Assembly (NCBI GenBank): GCA_017654935.2 | Contig: CM065700.1 | Span: 43,727,570 to 43,791,569, forward strand | Source of the DNA: Phymorhynchus buccinoides | Taxonomy: Eukaryota > Mollusca > Gastropoda > Neogastropoda > Raphitomidae | DNA length: 64,000 nt | Direction of reading: 5' to 3' | Part shown: in pieces, positions 31,811 through 43,639 of the stretch | How positions within the stretch are numbered: the first letter of the stretch is position 1 | Layout: each line of letters opens with the position of its first letter | Position numbers and translations under genes: made by a program | The notes under the pieces: model-generated | Database searches by the model: none | What the model saw: the letters and a program-made list of their open reading frames with translations, nothing else | What the model was told of the DNA's origin: nothing

Positions 31811-32631
31811 ATTTTTTTGTTTTAATGATTTTGTACAGCTGCTTTGGAATCTTTTGACTGTTATTATCATGGAGCAGAGGTTTAACCCTCTTGCATTTAT
31901 TCCGACCAAAACCGCCCAGCCGGAAGTTGCCTATGTGCATTCAAGCCGCCCAAAACCGCCCATACCTTGCCCCCACTCTGAGACCCCCTCTGATGGGCAT
32001 TTTCATCACGCACTAAGTTCTGGCTTGTTATGCACACACTATGAAGAAGACTTCTCACTTGACAATGATGTGATAGTAACCCGTGTATGGCGCTCTGTGT
32101 GCTTCAGAAGACAGATTTTCCTGAAAATGTAAAAAAGAATCCGAACACTGGAAGAAGCTTAGTCTGTAACAAATGCAAATGCAAGAGGGTTAACCCTTTC
32201 CATGCCGGCCCTGACTCGGGCAATATGATGTCACTGATGATGTCACAACTCTGGAGTGCTGTTTTTTGTTCTTGCCTTAGATCAGTCAGGAAAGATTATA
32301 TCTCTGTGTGTCAGAATGAGTCTTACAGGTCTCCGTACAATTTTATTATTATTTTATATTATTCATTATTGGGGCTTGGTATATATGTACACGTGTATGT
32401 TATTGTCCTCTGCCACTCTGGGTGGAGGGGGACTATGTGATCATTGTGTCTGCTGAATCCGTGGACACAATGATGGTTAGGAAAAGATCGTGAAACTGAG
32501 TGAAGTGTGTAAGGATGTAAGGTGAAAAGCCCAGAGGTGCTGTTGCTGTCCTCGGCAAACACTATCCTTGTGTTGTTATGTGCGTTGGGTGTAGGAATAC
32601 ATTTCAGGCCTGGGGAATTTTATTTCCAGCC

Positions 32632-33160
32632 TTAGACCCAGCACGTCACGTGTCAAAATCATTGTTTTCACATGTTTTTCCTTCGTGATAGCTGGTAAGA
32701 AATCTTAATAAATCTTCCTAACATAAGAGGGAATGTGACACGTGATGTGGGGGGGTCTTTAAACTGAAGGCTGATTTCAACCTTTTTGATGGCCCCAGAT
32801 GACACTTTTTGAGGAAAGAAAAAGAAGAAAAAAGACCACCAACTGGGTATAGATTTGCCTCTTAAAAGTGAATACAATATGAACGAAACGTATCCTGTTT
32901 CTAATACTGCTTTTAAAGACCCAGCACGTCAGTGTGTGAACATTTTCCCTCTCTCTCTGGTAAGAAATCTTGAGAAATGTTCCGAGCAAGAGGGGGAAAA
33001 TACACATCGGTGTGGTGGGTCCCCCTTAAAGACCCCGCACGTCGCGTGTCACATTCCCTCTTATGCTAGGAAGATTTTCTTCAGATTTCTTACTTGCTAT
33101 AAGAGGGAAAACACGTGAAAAACACTGATTTTGACACGTGACATGGTGGGTCTTTAAGAC
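32632..33160. mobile_element. Three consecutive TTAA-type hairpin MITEs, right arm
   Basis: Mirror of 22,827-23,340. Units at about 32,632-32,763, 32,910-33,030 and 33,028-33,160 each have CACGTGTC near one end, CTTATAG/TTCTTAC in the centre and GTGGGTCTTTAA at the other end. Confidence 0.8.
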
Positions 33161-33326
33161 AAAATTAGCAAAGAAATGGCTTCAGTTTCAGTGGTCTTTG
33201 CCCCCCAAACCTCAACTTCTCAGCTTTTTTCACGACTCCTAAACCCTGTGTCTGAACAATACAGTAGTTTGTTGGGTTGCAGCATGCAGGTTTTTGTCAT
33301 CATAATTCTCATTTGTTTATTCACAG

Positions 33327-33583
33327 ACGTAGAAGAAACTGTTTCTCCCGAGGACAGACTGGATTGTCCCGATAGCATCCAGAAGAGTTTTGCCACCGAG
33401 AGTGATTTGACCTACGACATTTCATCTGAATTTGGAAGCGGATACACTGTGGATCCCACGGCAATAACTTACTCAATCAGTGACCTTGAACCTTCTTTCC
33501 CGCCGTACCAAGAGCTCATAGTAACAGCAACACCTACTGGTTCGTCCGAGAGGACCGTGTTCCGTTCCCAATGACCATCATGG
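33327..33583 (+). CDS. Second HYR exon, right arm, nearly intact
   Basis: Acceptor TTCACAG, entering with two bases that complete Asp with the previous exon's last base. The frame gives DVEETVSPEDRLDCPDSI, then SDLTYDISSEFGSGYTVD. It runs through PPYQELIVTATPTGSSER and then VFRSQ-stop at 33,572. The HYR-closing Cys seen in the left-arm frame is absent because AAATGTTCC has become ACCGTGTTCC, so the end is probably corrupt. The donor region is CATGGGTTAAG against CATGGGTAAG on the left. Confidence 0.7.
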
Positions 33584-36429
33584 GTTAAGTTGATCCGTTT
33601 TCTCAAAACCCACCTGTTCCCCCCGTCCATTGAGGCTCCACTCTCTTTCTCATCTCTCTCTTGCCTTTAGGTCTGTTTCTGCTGTATGCCATTTATGTCA
33701 TACGTGTGTGTTTGCTTTGTATTGCATTATTTTTTGTGATTTGATTTCCGTGCGTGTGTGTTTTGTGTAAAATGAGAAAGGAAGCATTTTAAATCAAGTT
33801 TTTTCCCCACAGGGATACTGTTTTTGTTTTGTTTTTACAAATAGTTCCCCCAACTTCTGGAAGTTATGTACTGGTAACGTCCTCTATTCTGCCACTCTCT
33901 TTGACTCTGCTTTTCCTTTTGCATACTGTCATCTGCTATCTTTCTGCCTTTAACTGGTGCATTCTCCTGCCGCCACTGTTCTAGAAACTCTTACAAAGAG
34001 TTTCTCCAGCCAAAGACGGACATGCTAGGCCTAACTATTTCTTAATTAGGCGCATAACGTCAGCATGGGGACGCACTGCACTCGTAGGGGACAGGAAATG
34101 TACGAGCGATCGAAGAAGAAGAAGAAAAAGAGTTCAGTTTAGTTCAGTGGGTTTTTTTAATGTCTGTTCACCAGCAATGATATTAGACATATGTCAAATT
34201 ATGGTTGTGATGAAGTCATTGTAAAATGTTCTGCTGTTGTTGTTATTGATATACCCTGGCTAAAAGACTCCAAGGACCATCCCAAAAGCCGAATCACTTG
34301 AACACTACGGTACAAATACAACAACTAGGGATGAGAACATTACGTCTGTGACCATTTTTGATTACCCCGCCACGTGGGCAGCCACGCTCCGTCTTCAGGG
34401 GGATTTTGTTGACTGGTGATGTTATGCATAAACTATGCATAGCATAGCAACATATGCATAGCATAGCAAAATTTTTATGTAGCCTTGGTGTTCTAGCCTA
34501 TGTGTCAATTGGTCCGACACAAGCCTTAAGGTGACACACCACCACGTCACGTGTCAACATTCCCTTTATGCTTGGGAAGGATTTTCTTACGAATTTCTTA
34601 CCAGCTATAAGAGGGAAAAACTCTTGAAAAACACCGGATGTCGACAACGTGGACGTGGGGGGGGTCTTTAAGCCAAATGCGGAGTAAGAAAGTTCTAATG
34701 TGGGCTATTAGGGTTACTATCACAAGAGCAGCTTTCAATCGCTCTTTAAAAAAAAAATAACAGTTGGAATGTCCAAAGTATGTATGTGTTGCGCCAAAAA
34801 ATATTCTGTCATGTTAGTATTAATATTTAGATTAGGGAGGTGTCTTGTTCATGTCTTGCAAACTGAAAATACCTTTATAATATGAAATTTGGCAATGTTT
34901 ATATTTTATGCGCTGAAAAACTAGAAATGAACTTATGATTGACTAAATTTGCTTCTTTTACTGATTGCAAGTAACAGCAAAAACACTTCGTTTTATATTG
35001 GTTTGGTGTTTTCCCCTGAATTCTACATTTACTTCCCTTGTGATTAATCGGTTGTTGTTTCATTAGAAGTAAATTAATTCCTCTTTTCGTTGCTTTCTAT
35101 GTATTTTTATTTCGATTACCAACATGTACCCATTGTATACAGGCCGCTTTTGCCTTACGATTAAAAGTTTCAGAGTTTCAGAGTTAAGAAAACAAAAACA
35201 GTTATTAACCCTCTCATAATTGCAGGACGCAAAATCCGCCCAAATATTTTTCCTTCCCTGGCTCCCGTAAAACGGCCGATTGCACCCTCTGAATACCAGG
35301 TCTAGTACGTGTCAACTTTCACTTTCTCCCTACCCACAATTCAATATACTATGTTAGTTCTTCCTGTTCCTGACTCTCCCTGTTCCGTTTTTGGTTCTTA
35401 CTGCTCCTGGAAAGCACCCACTAGTCTTTTTCAGTTTTTTGAACGGATTTTTAGAAGTTACCCCCAATTTATTTTTTCTTTCCACGTCACGTGTGCAGTA
35501 TTGACTCAGTGCGATGCTCGGAGCGCCATTACTGATTTTTTTATTCCAATTCATGGTTTGTTGTTGTGTGACAGTGTGTTACTGTTAGCTTTAGAATGAA
35601 AATATCATCATTGCTATTCAAAATGCATCTTTCATATATTAAATGTGAGTTCGACTTTATTCTGGGTGATTTTTTTTTAGATAAAAGATTTGGTGTGACA
35701 TTCGGAGTTACTCCCCTTCACTTAGGTACTTAGGATCGATTCTTGTTTTGATTGATCGGGAGGCATAGGGTTAAGCAGGCTATCCTCTCTTAGAAAACCT
35801 GCTGAGTACATTTTCCCCACCCCATTTTATGTTATTATTCAGGCAGGAATTGGTTGCACTGGTTTTTTCCCGATTTATTTTAATTCCAACTTACAGTGAA
35901 CTCAGGTGCACATTACTTTGAGTCATGTTTTCAACTCATTCAAGTCGTTTCACCCACATATGGCCGGAATTCATATAAAGCTGTCAATTCGATGATTTTG
36001 TTTCGAGGGAAAGTAAATCTGTGCGCACAACACACTTTAATTTGGTCACTTCTAGACTTGCTTCGCTCCTCCCTAAGACCACAAATTTGGTCTCGGTGCG
36101 TTTGTAGTGGTTTGAAGTTGGGTAACTAATTGCTGTAGAGAGGTTTCTCTATATAAAGTCTATATATAAAAAAAAAAGTCTGATCAACCACTTCCCTGTA
36201 TGGTCTAAACCTGAAGTAAAAACCTGTATTCTTCTTTTATTTCTCTTTTTGTTTAAGTCTGTTTTGTTTGTGTGTATGGCTGGAGTGATTTGTGAAGTTC
36301 TTTTTTTAATAATTCAAAATCATTGCGATGCGAAAGAGTTAACTACTGTTGCTACATTGTGTTAAGCATATTTTTCTGAATGTTTAAGGCGCACCCACCC
36401 AAATTTCACACACAATTCAGATATTTCAT

Positions 36430-36870
36430 TCATTCTTCTTCTTCTTCTTCCAGTTTGGGATGTTTATCCTGCCTTTCGCTCACCGGTCTTCATTCAGACC
36501 ATTAATAGCGCACAAGATGCGTGCCATGTGAATTCGTGTCATCCATCCCACCGGCACACACACGGCTACTCCTACCGAATAGTGGAATGGGATTTGACGT
36601 GTGAGTAAGATCTTGTGCGTGCGTTCGCACACCGCGACCTCGGTTTTTGAAAAAGGCTCATCAAAAGGACTTTCCCCACCAAATATGACGTCAGCGTACC
36701 CATTTTACACCTGGGTGGAGTGAGGAAAATAGGAGTAAAGTGCCTTTCCTTAACCGGACACACCACTTTGAAAACCAGCTGGATTTGAACCCGTGCACTC
36801 GCAAACCTGAAGGATTACGAGCTAGTGACTTAGACTTTGCCAAACTGAGCTACAGTAATTGGCTCCGGCT
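36430..36870 (-). mobile_element. tRNA-derived SINE, right-arm mirror copy
   Basis: The reverse complement repeats the SINE at 18,720 with the B-box changed to GGTTCAAATCC and several one-base insertions (CAGTTTGGCAAAGTC against CAGTTGGCAAGTC). It keeps the (GAA)n tail. Confidence 0.9.
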
Positions 36871-37744
36871 TTTATATTTAAGCCTACAGTGGAACTTCCT
36901 TTATAACGACCTTCAAAAAAAGTCATCCAAAATTGAGGTCTTAAAAGGGAGGGGTCTTATAAGGGAGGTAATTTAAATACAGTGGAACCTCCCTTATAAG
37001 ACCTTCCAAAAATCATCCAAAATGAAATCTTATAAGGGACGGGTCTTAATCGGGAGGTAATTTTTAAATTACAGTGGAAATCCTCTTTTATAAAGACCAA
37101 AAAATCATCCAGAATGATGTCTTATAAGGGACAGGTCTTATGAGGGAAGTAATTTTTAATACGTGTGTGCAAAAGGGAAGGATGACATGTATCAGAGAAA
37201 GCATAGCGTCTTAAGTGGGAGGGAGTTCTTATAATGGGAGGTCTTATAAGGGGCAGGGTTCCACTGTTACTTGACAAAGAAGGGCAGTGTCTCAGAGAAG
37301 TAGGTCTTATATGGCAGGGAGTCTTATAATGGGAGGTCTTTATAAGGGAGGTAACAACAACCTTACTTTACAAAGAATGGCAATGTCTCAGAAAAGTAGG
37401 TCTTATATGGGAGGGAGTCTTATAAGGAGGTACTCCTGATCTGTTACTGTTTTAAGACTGCAGTGTTCATGCGAAGTAAATCTTATTCCGCATAAGAGCA
37501 TTTCTATAAGGGACTTTAGTCCTAGTCTTTCAAAGAAGGGAAGTTTCGTCATAGAAGTAGGTCTTATGTGGGAGGAGTCTTATAAAGGAGGTTCGACTGT
37601 ACTTACAAAAGAAGGCAAGAAGGCAATGTCTCACAGCATCGCCGATCGGATTATGATTTGGTTTCTTACGTCGAAGGAGAGAACAATGGATTTTCCGTAT
37701 ATTTTTTTTCATGACTGAAATGAATGTGGGTCTTAAATGTCAGG

Positions 37745-38205
37745 TACGTAGTCTTCGTTATGAAGACGTCCACTCTACTAGCCTAGAGAAGGGCAATGTG
37801 TGCAAATAAACGCGTCGGAAGTGCGGTAATAGTATTTCAGCGCAGACTTCGACTGCGCGAACGAACACGAACAACCGTGTAAGCCACAGACGTCTCCAAA
37901 ACGAAACAAGTACGGTCCGTCAACGCGCCACACTACGGTAACAAATAGATGTATCTTGTTTGTTACAGAACATATGAGTTAACGACGTTAAAATGTACCT
38001 ATTCTGTACACACCTGACGTCTTATGTTTATTTTTAAACAGCGTTTTTCACAGCATTCATGTATGGAGAGTCTTCTATTCTAGTGATCTAACTCAGTAGG
38101 CCTAAGACTGGCACGCACACACAAAAGTAATCTCTGCAACACACATGATTTTCTTTCTTTTGTTCCTTATCGATGTATCTGCACCAACTTTGATCGCACA
38201 CACAC
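37745..38205. other. Unassigned sequence right of the palindrome
   Basis: No MITE ends, coding frame or tandem repeat recognised. This is where unrelated flank begins on the right. Confidence 0.5.
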
Positions 38206-38565
38206 TTGACAGGCTCACGTCAAACATGCAAGTATCCTGCTAACTTTAACACACTCAGTAACACACTTGTTTTTTTGAGAAAATGACAACGTTTAAGTTT
38301 CAGTGGAGAGTGGAGAGTCTTTACACATGCCAGAGTGTGACTGAGTCAACACACCAAGGTTGCAAAATTAGTACATGCAGGTGAACACAATGACGCACAC
38401 TTTATTTTGACACTTACAAACACATGTAGCTGCACTGCTTTGACAAACACACACACAGTGAAACACTCACGTCAAATCAAGTATCCTGCTAACATTAACC
38501 CTCTAACATCTTATGTTCTTTATGAGAAAAATGACAACGTTAATGTTTTGAGTTTAAGGTTAAAG
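38206..38565. repeat. Direct duplication, period about 250 bp
   Basis: CTCACGTCAAACATGCAAGT, ATCCTGCTAACTTTAA and GAGAAAATGACAACGTT (38,213-38,300) recur as CTCACGTCAAATCAAGT, ATCCTGCTAACATTAA and GAGAAAAATGACAACGTT (38,466-38,540). A CA tract follows at 38,587-38,670. Confidence 0.7.
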
Positions 38566-39059
38566 GTCGCGGCGGCCACGGAACGCAACACACACACACA
38601 ACACACACCACCACACACACACACACACACACCACACAACCCACACACACACATCACACATACACACAGACCAAGCATTTGCCGATTTGTGTACGATAAA
38701 TAGTAGCACTCACTTGGTTTTAACAGAAACGAAAAATCACCCAAAGAGGGCAGATTCAAAAGAGAGAGATGATAGACCACTCCCCCTGGAAGATCCCCAG
38801 GTCTATTCACCTATGCCAAAACTTCGTGTTCCAGAGTGTTAATGACTCAGGCAGTTTGTAGACTGCTGCAGGCCGCACACCGTTCAGTCACTGGACAATG
38901 CTCTTTGATTTGGGCGCCAAGCTCCCTGAAGACCATTGTGGCTGTTGGGGGCAAAGAAACTCGAGAGCCAGCTGGACAACAAGGGTTCTAGCCACAGTGT
39001 GAAGCATTCATCTATCATTGTTCACAATTCATAAGAAGGGGAAGCCGATCAGCAGATAT

Positions 39060-41000
39060 AAAACAGTTATCCGGACCTATTGCATTATACATCCAATACA
39101 TGTAAATTAATGGAAAAGATTGTGTTAAAAAGACTAATTCATCATTGTACAACAGAATAAACATAGCATCATACCAATCTAACCAAGTTGCATTCCAGAC
39201 AGGCAGGCAGGTCCACAATCAATAACATCTAGTCAAACTTACAACGCATGTAAAACATCAGTTTGCACGTCGTAAGAACGTACTGGCAACATTTTTTGAC
39301 ATACGAAAAGCTTACATACATCGTGGTGGCAACTCAGCGCGCTATTTGTATAAAATAAAAAATATTGTGTATGAGTGGTAATATGTCAACTATTATATAT
39401 TACAACAACGATTTTCTTATTCAATATTGTGGACATATTCTAAACAAGAATGAGAAAACTACACTATCACCTCAGAAACGCCCCGCAAAAGGCCCTCTTA
39501 CGAGATTACCAGATGGGCTGTAGGTTATAACCTCCAAAGGATCGGATAAAATTTTCGGGACAATATTGTTTAACATAATTGAAATTTACTGATCAAGAGG
39601 TCTTTCTAAAGAACTACAGAGTCTAGTCTCAATATTGTTGACGATGAAAGCCTACGGATGCAAGTTCGAAATGACACGAAACTTCATCATCAAGATCTGC
39701 TTTAATTATAGTAAGATTAAATCTAACAACACGAACTTAATAAAATCAAACTTATTTTTATCTTACTACAGGATGAAAACAGTCCTGTCTCTTGGTCCCG
39801 CCAGAAAAGAACAAATATTAATATGCATGCTTTTTAACTCTCATTGCAGCTATGATCCAAAATAACTTGCCAATTTTCATCTTGCATGCCATTATTTTAA
39901 AACTATGTTAACAATGTGAAATGTTTGGGTTGTCATCTTAAGTAGTAGAACTAACATGGAATGCCCTCTTATATTGAATACTTTTTAAATAAAGCAAGCA
40001 GAGGAAAGCTTTAAACTTCCTTAGAATAACAGTTAGTAAACAATACCTTGGGGAAGGCAAGATACCAAAACGTTAACAATTTTAGCAACTGCCCTTATAC
40101 GCTCTAGACTATCATATGCTCAAGAGGTATTTTTTTAATGCACCTCAATACCTTTTAAATAAAATCCAGAGTACTGATTGCAAAGCTTATAAAAATTGAC
40201 CTTGGAGTTCACACACGTACATCTAACTTAGGGACATATAGCGAAGTGGGAGTTTTACCACTCACGGAACTCAGAAAAGCTTCTGCTTCAAAGTTTGTTT
40301 TGAAAATTTTATCACAACACAATTTTTGCTCAGAAGAAGTATGTTTAAAATCCGAAAAGGATTTTGGAAAACGTGCATAGAATATTCAATCAACAAAATC
40401 TATTCATTCGTTTTTCTCCGATCTTCTACGTGATACAAAAATAGAAACAAATAACATTGCTAAAAAAACCACATTTTCTCCTATTCCGAAATGGGAGCAA
40501 TCCTAAAGCTATCTTTGACATTGGTCACACTCATTTATCTAAGAAGGATTATCCCAATATTTTAAGAACGTCTGTGTAAACGCATTTAGAAAACAATTAC
40601 AATCATCATTTAAAAATGTTCACAGATGTTTCAGTGTTAGACGATAATAACACGGGAGCAGCTTTCATTATTCCCAGCTTAAAAGTAGAAAAGTTATTCT
40701 GTCTTGGTAAAAGGTTGTCTATATTTAGCGCTGAATTACTTGCTATGCTTAAATCTTTGGATTTAATTTTAAGCTTTCCTATAATTAACAGTCAAATCTT
40801 AATATGTGCTGATTCTAAAACAGCAATGTATGCTATTAAGTCTCCCAACTCATGTATACGACTTGACATGGTATTCGAAAATTAATCATATAATGACATT
40901 CTTCTTTCTTTGAAGGCATATTGTTACTTTTTGTTGGGTGCCTTTCTCCACTGTGGATATCAGCAATGAACTGTTTAGACCAAGCTGCAAAAAGGCAGCT
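39060..41000 (+). pseudogene. Decayed LINE: reverse transcriptase and RNase H (jockey/I-like)
   Basis: Pieces in several plus-strand frames are in the right order. SNTCKLMEKIVLKRLIHH is at about 39,090, RKNVLATFFDIRKAY at 39,273 and a decayed active site DDESLRMQV at about 39,640. The thumb-like LSYAQEVFFNAPQYLLNKIQ is near 40,110. An open RNase H stretch lies at 40,616-40,885 (FTDVSVLDDNNTGAAFIIP, SIFSAELLAML, ICADSKTAMYAI, retaining the D, E, D residues). The RNase H tail FCWVP, frameshift, then DQAAKR runs to the gap. Many stops and frameshifts show it is dead. The RNase H suggests the jockey/I superfamily. Confidence 0.8.
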
Positions 41001-41500
41001 NNNNNNNNNNNNNNNNNNNNNNNNNNNNNNNNNNNNNNNNNNNNNNNNNNNNNNNNNNNNNNNNNNNNNNNNNNNNNNNNNNNNNNNNNNNNNNNNNNNN
41101 NNNNNNNNNNNNNNNNNNNNNNNNNNNNNNNNNNNNNNNNNNNNNNNNNNNNNNNNNNNNNNNNNNNNNNNNNNNNNNNNNNNNNNNNNNNNNNNNNNNN
41201 NNNNNNNNNNNNNNNNNNNNNNNNNNNNNNNNNNNNNNNNNNNNNNNNNNNNNNNNNNNNNNNNNNNNNNNNNNNNNNNNNNNNNNNNNNNNNNNNNNNN
41301 NNNNNNNNNNNNNNNNNNNNNNNNNNNNNNNNNNNNNNNNNNNNNNNNNNNNNNNNNNNNNNNNNNNNNNNNNNNNNNNNNNNNNNNNNNNNNNNNNNNN
41401 NNNNNNNNNNNNNNNNNNNNNNNNNNNNNNNNNNNNNNNNNNNNNNNNNNNNNNNNNNNNNNNNNNNNNNNNNNNNNNNNNNNNNNNNNNNNNNNNNNNN
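41001..41500. other. Assembly gap (500 N)
   Basis: Exactly 500 N, unknown true size. It truncates the 3' end of the LINE pseudogene. Confidence 0.99.
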
Positions 41501-42270
41501 TAGGAGCGTGTCGGGCTTGTGCACCTTTCCGGCCGTACAGAAGGCATCTTCCGGGCCTGAGACATCAACACCCACCAACACTCCCCACCCACCCCCCTAA
41601 ATCCAACGCCTGACCCCTTTCTTTCCATTTAACCCCTTCAGTCAACCTTTTGCGGGAGAAGGGAGCAGGAAGAGCGAGGGCATTGCACTCCCACCCTTAA
41701 ACCCCGTGGTAACCCCCTTCCCTGTAGTATCCTCCATCTATCTACCTTAGCGGGGATCCAGGATCGTACTCTTCAGCCATCAGAGGGCATGCCGCCATCC
41801 TCCGAGGACCTGAGGAACCGGCCAACAACAGCAACGACCTTTCTAGCAGGGTGGGGGGTGGCGATCCAGGAAGAATAAGGGCATCTTTCAGGCTTGAAGA
41901 ACAAACAACAACCCCTCCCCCCCACCCTTCCTTCAAACCCTCACCCCAAACTCAATGTTTACCCCATTCCTTTTAATTCCCCCAAAGCCTTGGGAGTGTT
42001 GAGGACATCTTCTCAGCTTGAGGATCTACATCGCCTCTATCCTCCCTAAACCCTACCCACAACCTCATCTATGGTACCTGAGATGGGAAGAGAGAGGGGG
42101 GTGGGGTGGAGAAGGGGTTATGAGGGTAATCTCCAGGCTTCAGGAACCAATGTCCGTCTCTCCCCTCGCTGTTCAACTTGATGCTTCTGTCTGCGGTGAA
42201 AGAAAGAAGTGGTTGTTGTTTTTAAAGGCACTGTGGACTTCTTTTTTTTCAACTTGATGCAGCAATCTCC
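41501..42270. other. GC-rich unassigned region with four weak direct repeats
   Basis: CATCTTCCGGGCCTGAGA, CATCTTTCAGGCTTGAAGA, CATCTTCTCAGCTTGAGGA and AATCTCCAGGCTTCAGGA recur at about 41,543, 41,882, 42,006 and 42,126. A plus-strand stretch at 41,757-41,875 reads IQDRTLQPSEGMPPSSEDLR before a stop. It could be a terminal exon after ACCTTAG, but nothing confirms it. Confidence 0.4.
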
Positions 42271-42284
42271 TCGTTCAGTTTTTG

Positions 42285-42376
42285 TTTCCTCTGTGTGTGT
42301 GTGTGTATGTAAAGAGAGAGAGAAAGGAAAAAAGAAAGACAGAATGTGTGTGTGTGTGTGAATGAGAGAGAGAGAT

Positions 42377-42428
<52 letters not shown>

Positions 42429-42475
42429 AGATAGAGAAAGGAAAAAAGAAAGACAGAATGTGTGTGTGTGAAAAT
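42285..42475 (+). repeat. GT/GA compound microsatellite with an internal duplication
   Basis: (GT)n-GAGAGAGAAAGG-AAAAAAGAAAGACAGAATG occurs twice (42,291-42,350 and 42,373-42,470). 42,480-43,150 has no recognisable gene; a GATGATAAT tract is at 42,627-42,660. Confidence 0.9.
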
Positions 42476-43154
42476 GTATTTGTGCACATATTTAATGTGC
42501 ACATACGTGCGTGCACGTACGCTTTGAAAGACCATTCTGCGTTTGTTTTGACATTATTGTGCATTGACTTTCTTCTTCTTGCTTCTACTTCTTCTACTAC
42601 TTCTGCTAGTGCTACCCTGCCTGCTGTGATGATAATGATGGTAATGATGATAATGATACAGACAATGATGAAGAGGAACGAACTTCGTGTGTGCGGGTGA
42701 AGGGGGGAAAATATCTATCATCGAGTGATAATATTTCGACACCCCCACCCACTGCTTTCCTGTGATTTCTTTTTTTTTTCTGTTTCCCTTTTTTTCCTCG
42801 GAAAGGACAGAACACAAAAACTAGCACTCTAAACTGAACTTGTGGTGGTTTTTGTTTTTTTGGGGGAATCTACTACAGCTGTGAAAATTGCTACAACTGA
42901 ATGTGTGGTGTGCACATTTTGAACCTTGAGGATGTGAACATATGGACCTAGCCTGTGGCTTGTGTTTGAAACTGGTTGGGTCGGGGATGAGGGAGGAAGA
43001 ATGTGGGGTTTCTGTTGGTTGGGATGTGAAGTATGTACAAAACAGACTGTGTGAAGATTTTCCAGCTTTTTCTGTGTGTGTGATGTGTGCAGTAGCAAAT
43101 GAATTTTATCCAAGAAATTGCCTCTAGTTTTCTACCTTTGAGCAGTTTCATCTA

Positions 43155-43305
43155 CCATATTTTACGGACTACAAGCCGCACCTGATTATAAGGCGCACCC
43201 CCCAAATGTAACTAAATTCAGATTTAAACATTTTGTTACTCATTATAAGGCACAGGGGTCACAGTCTGGGGGGGAAAGTATCGCCTTATAGTCTGTAAAA
43301 TACGG
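43155..43305. mobile_element. MITE with ATTTTACGGACTACAAGCCG ends, 151 bp
   Basis: Inverted ends CCATATTTTACGGACTACAA and TTATAGTCTGTAAAATACGG are flanked by TA/TA. It is followed directly by (CCCCT)n at 43,317-43,395. Confidence 0.8.
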
Positions 43306-43639
43306 TACCTGTCTCTTCCCTCCCCTCCCCTCCCCTCCCCTCCCCTCCCCTCCCCTCCCCTCCCTCCCCTCCCCTCCCCTCCCCTCCCCTCCCTTCCTCT
43401 CTCTCCCTCCCTGCTGTCTTTTTTTCCTCTTTTTCGTTTCTCCCTTGTCTCTCTTTCTTAACAAATTCTCTCTTCCTACGTAGCCAGAACTCTTTTTTTT
43501 TTTACCCCCTTAACTAAGCACTACCCCTTTCAGTCAACATGCTACCCCCCCCCCCCCTTCCCCCTCCTCCAATCCCATCCTCCCTACCTGCTCCACAAAA
43601 TTTGATTGATTGTGAATAGGCCTATTTCAGGGTCGATAT

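Larger units (their letters stand above)
17790..37640. repeat. Inverted duplication (palindrome) of about 20 kb with no spacer
   Basis: Reading 17,790 to 27,905 and the reverse complement of 37,640 to 27,905 gives the same order of landmarks. They are: TTATAAGACC tandem repeats (17.80-18.70 | 36.88-37.64), SINE (18.72 | 36.87), CCCGATCAATC block (19.79 | 35.76), ACTTCCCTTG block (20.5 | 35.0), D4 (21.2 | 34.4), D1-B (22.0 | 33.9), HYR exon (22.41-22.66 | 33.33-33.58), TTAA MITEs (22.8-23.3 | 32.6-33.2), tRNA-like head (24.4 | 31.5), HYR exon (24.78-25.04 | 30.90-31.16), CA/GT tracts (25.2-26.7 | 29.05-30.77), hairpin MITE (27.03 | 28.77) and sushi exon (27.69-27.88 | 27.93-28.12). The centre GCACATGCGTGC is itself nearly symmetric. 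The arms are visibly similar but carry frequent small indels and substitutions. The outer ends fall inside the TTATAAGACC array, beyond which the flanks are unrelated. Confidence 0.95.

Noticed and set aside
41757..41875. A terminal coding exon reading IQDRTLQPSEGMPPSSEDLR
   Set aside because: Only about 40 codons, no recognised domain, no partner exon, and weak direct repeats around it; left as unassigned.
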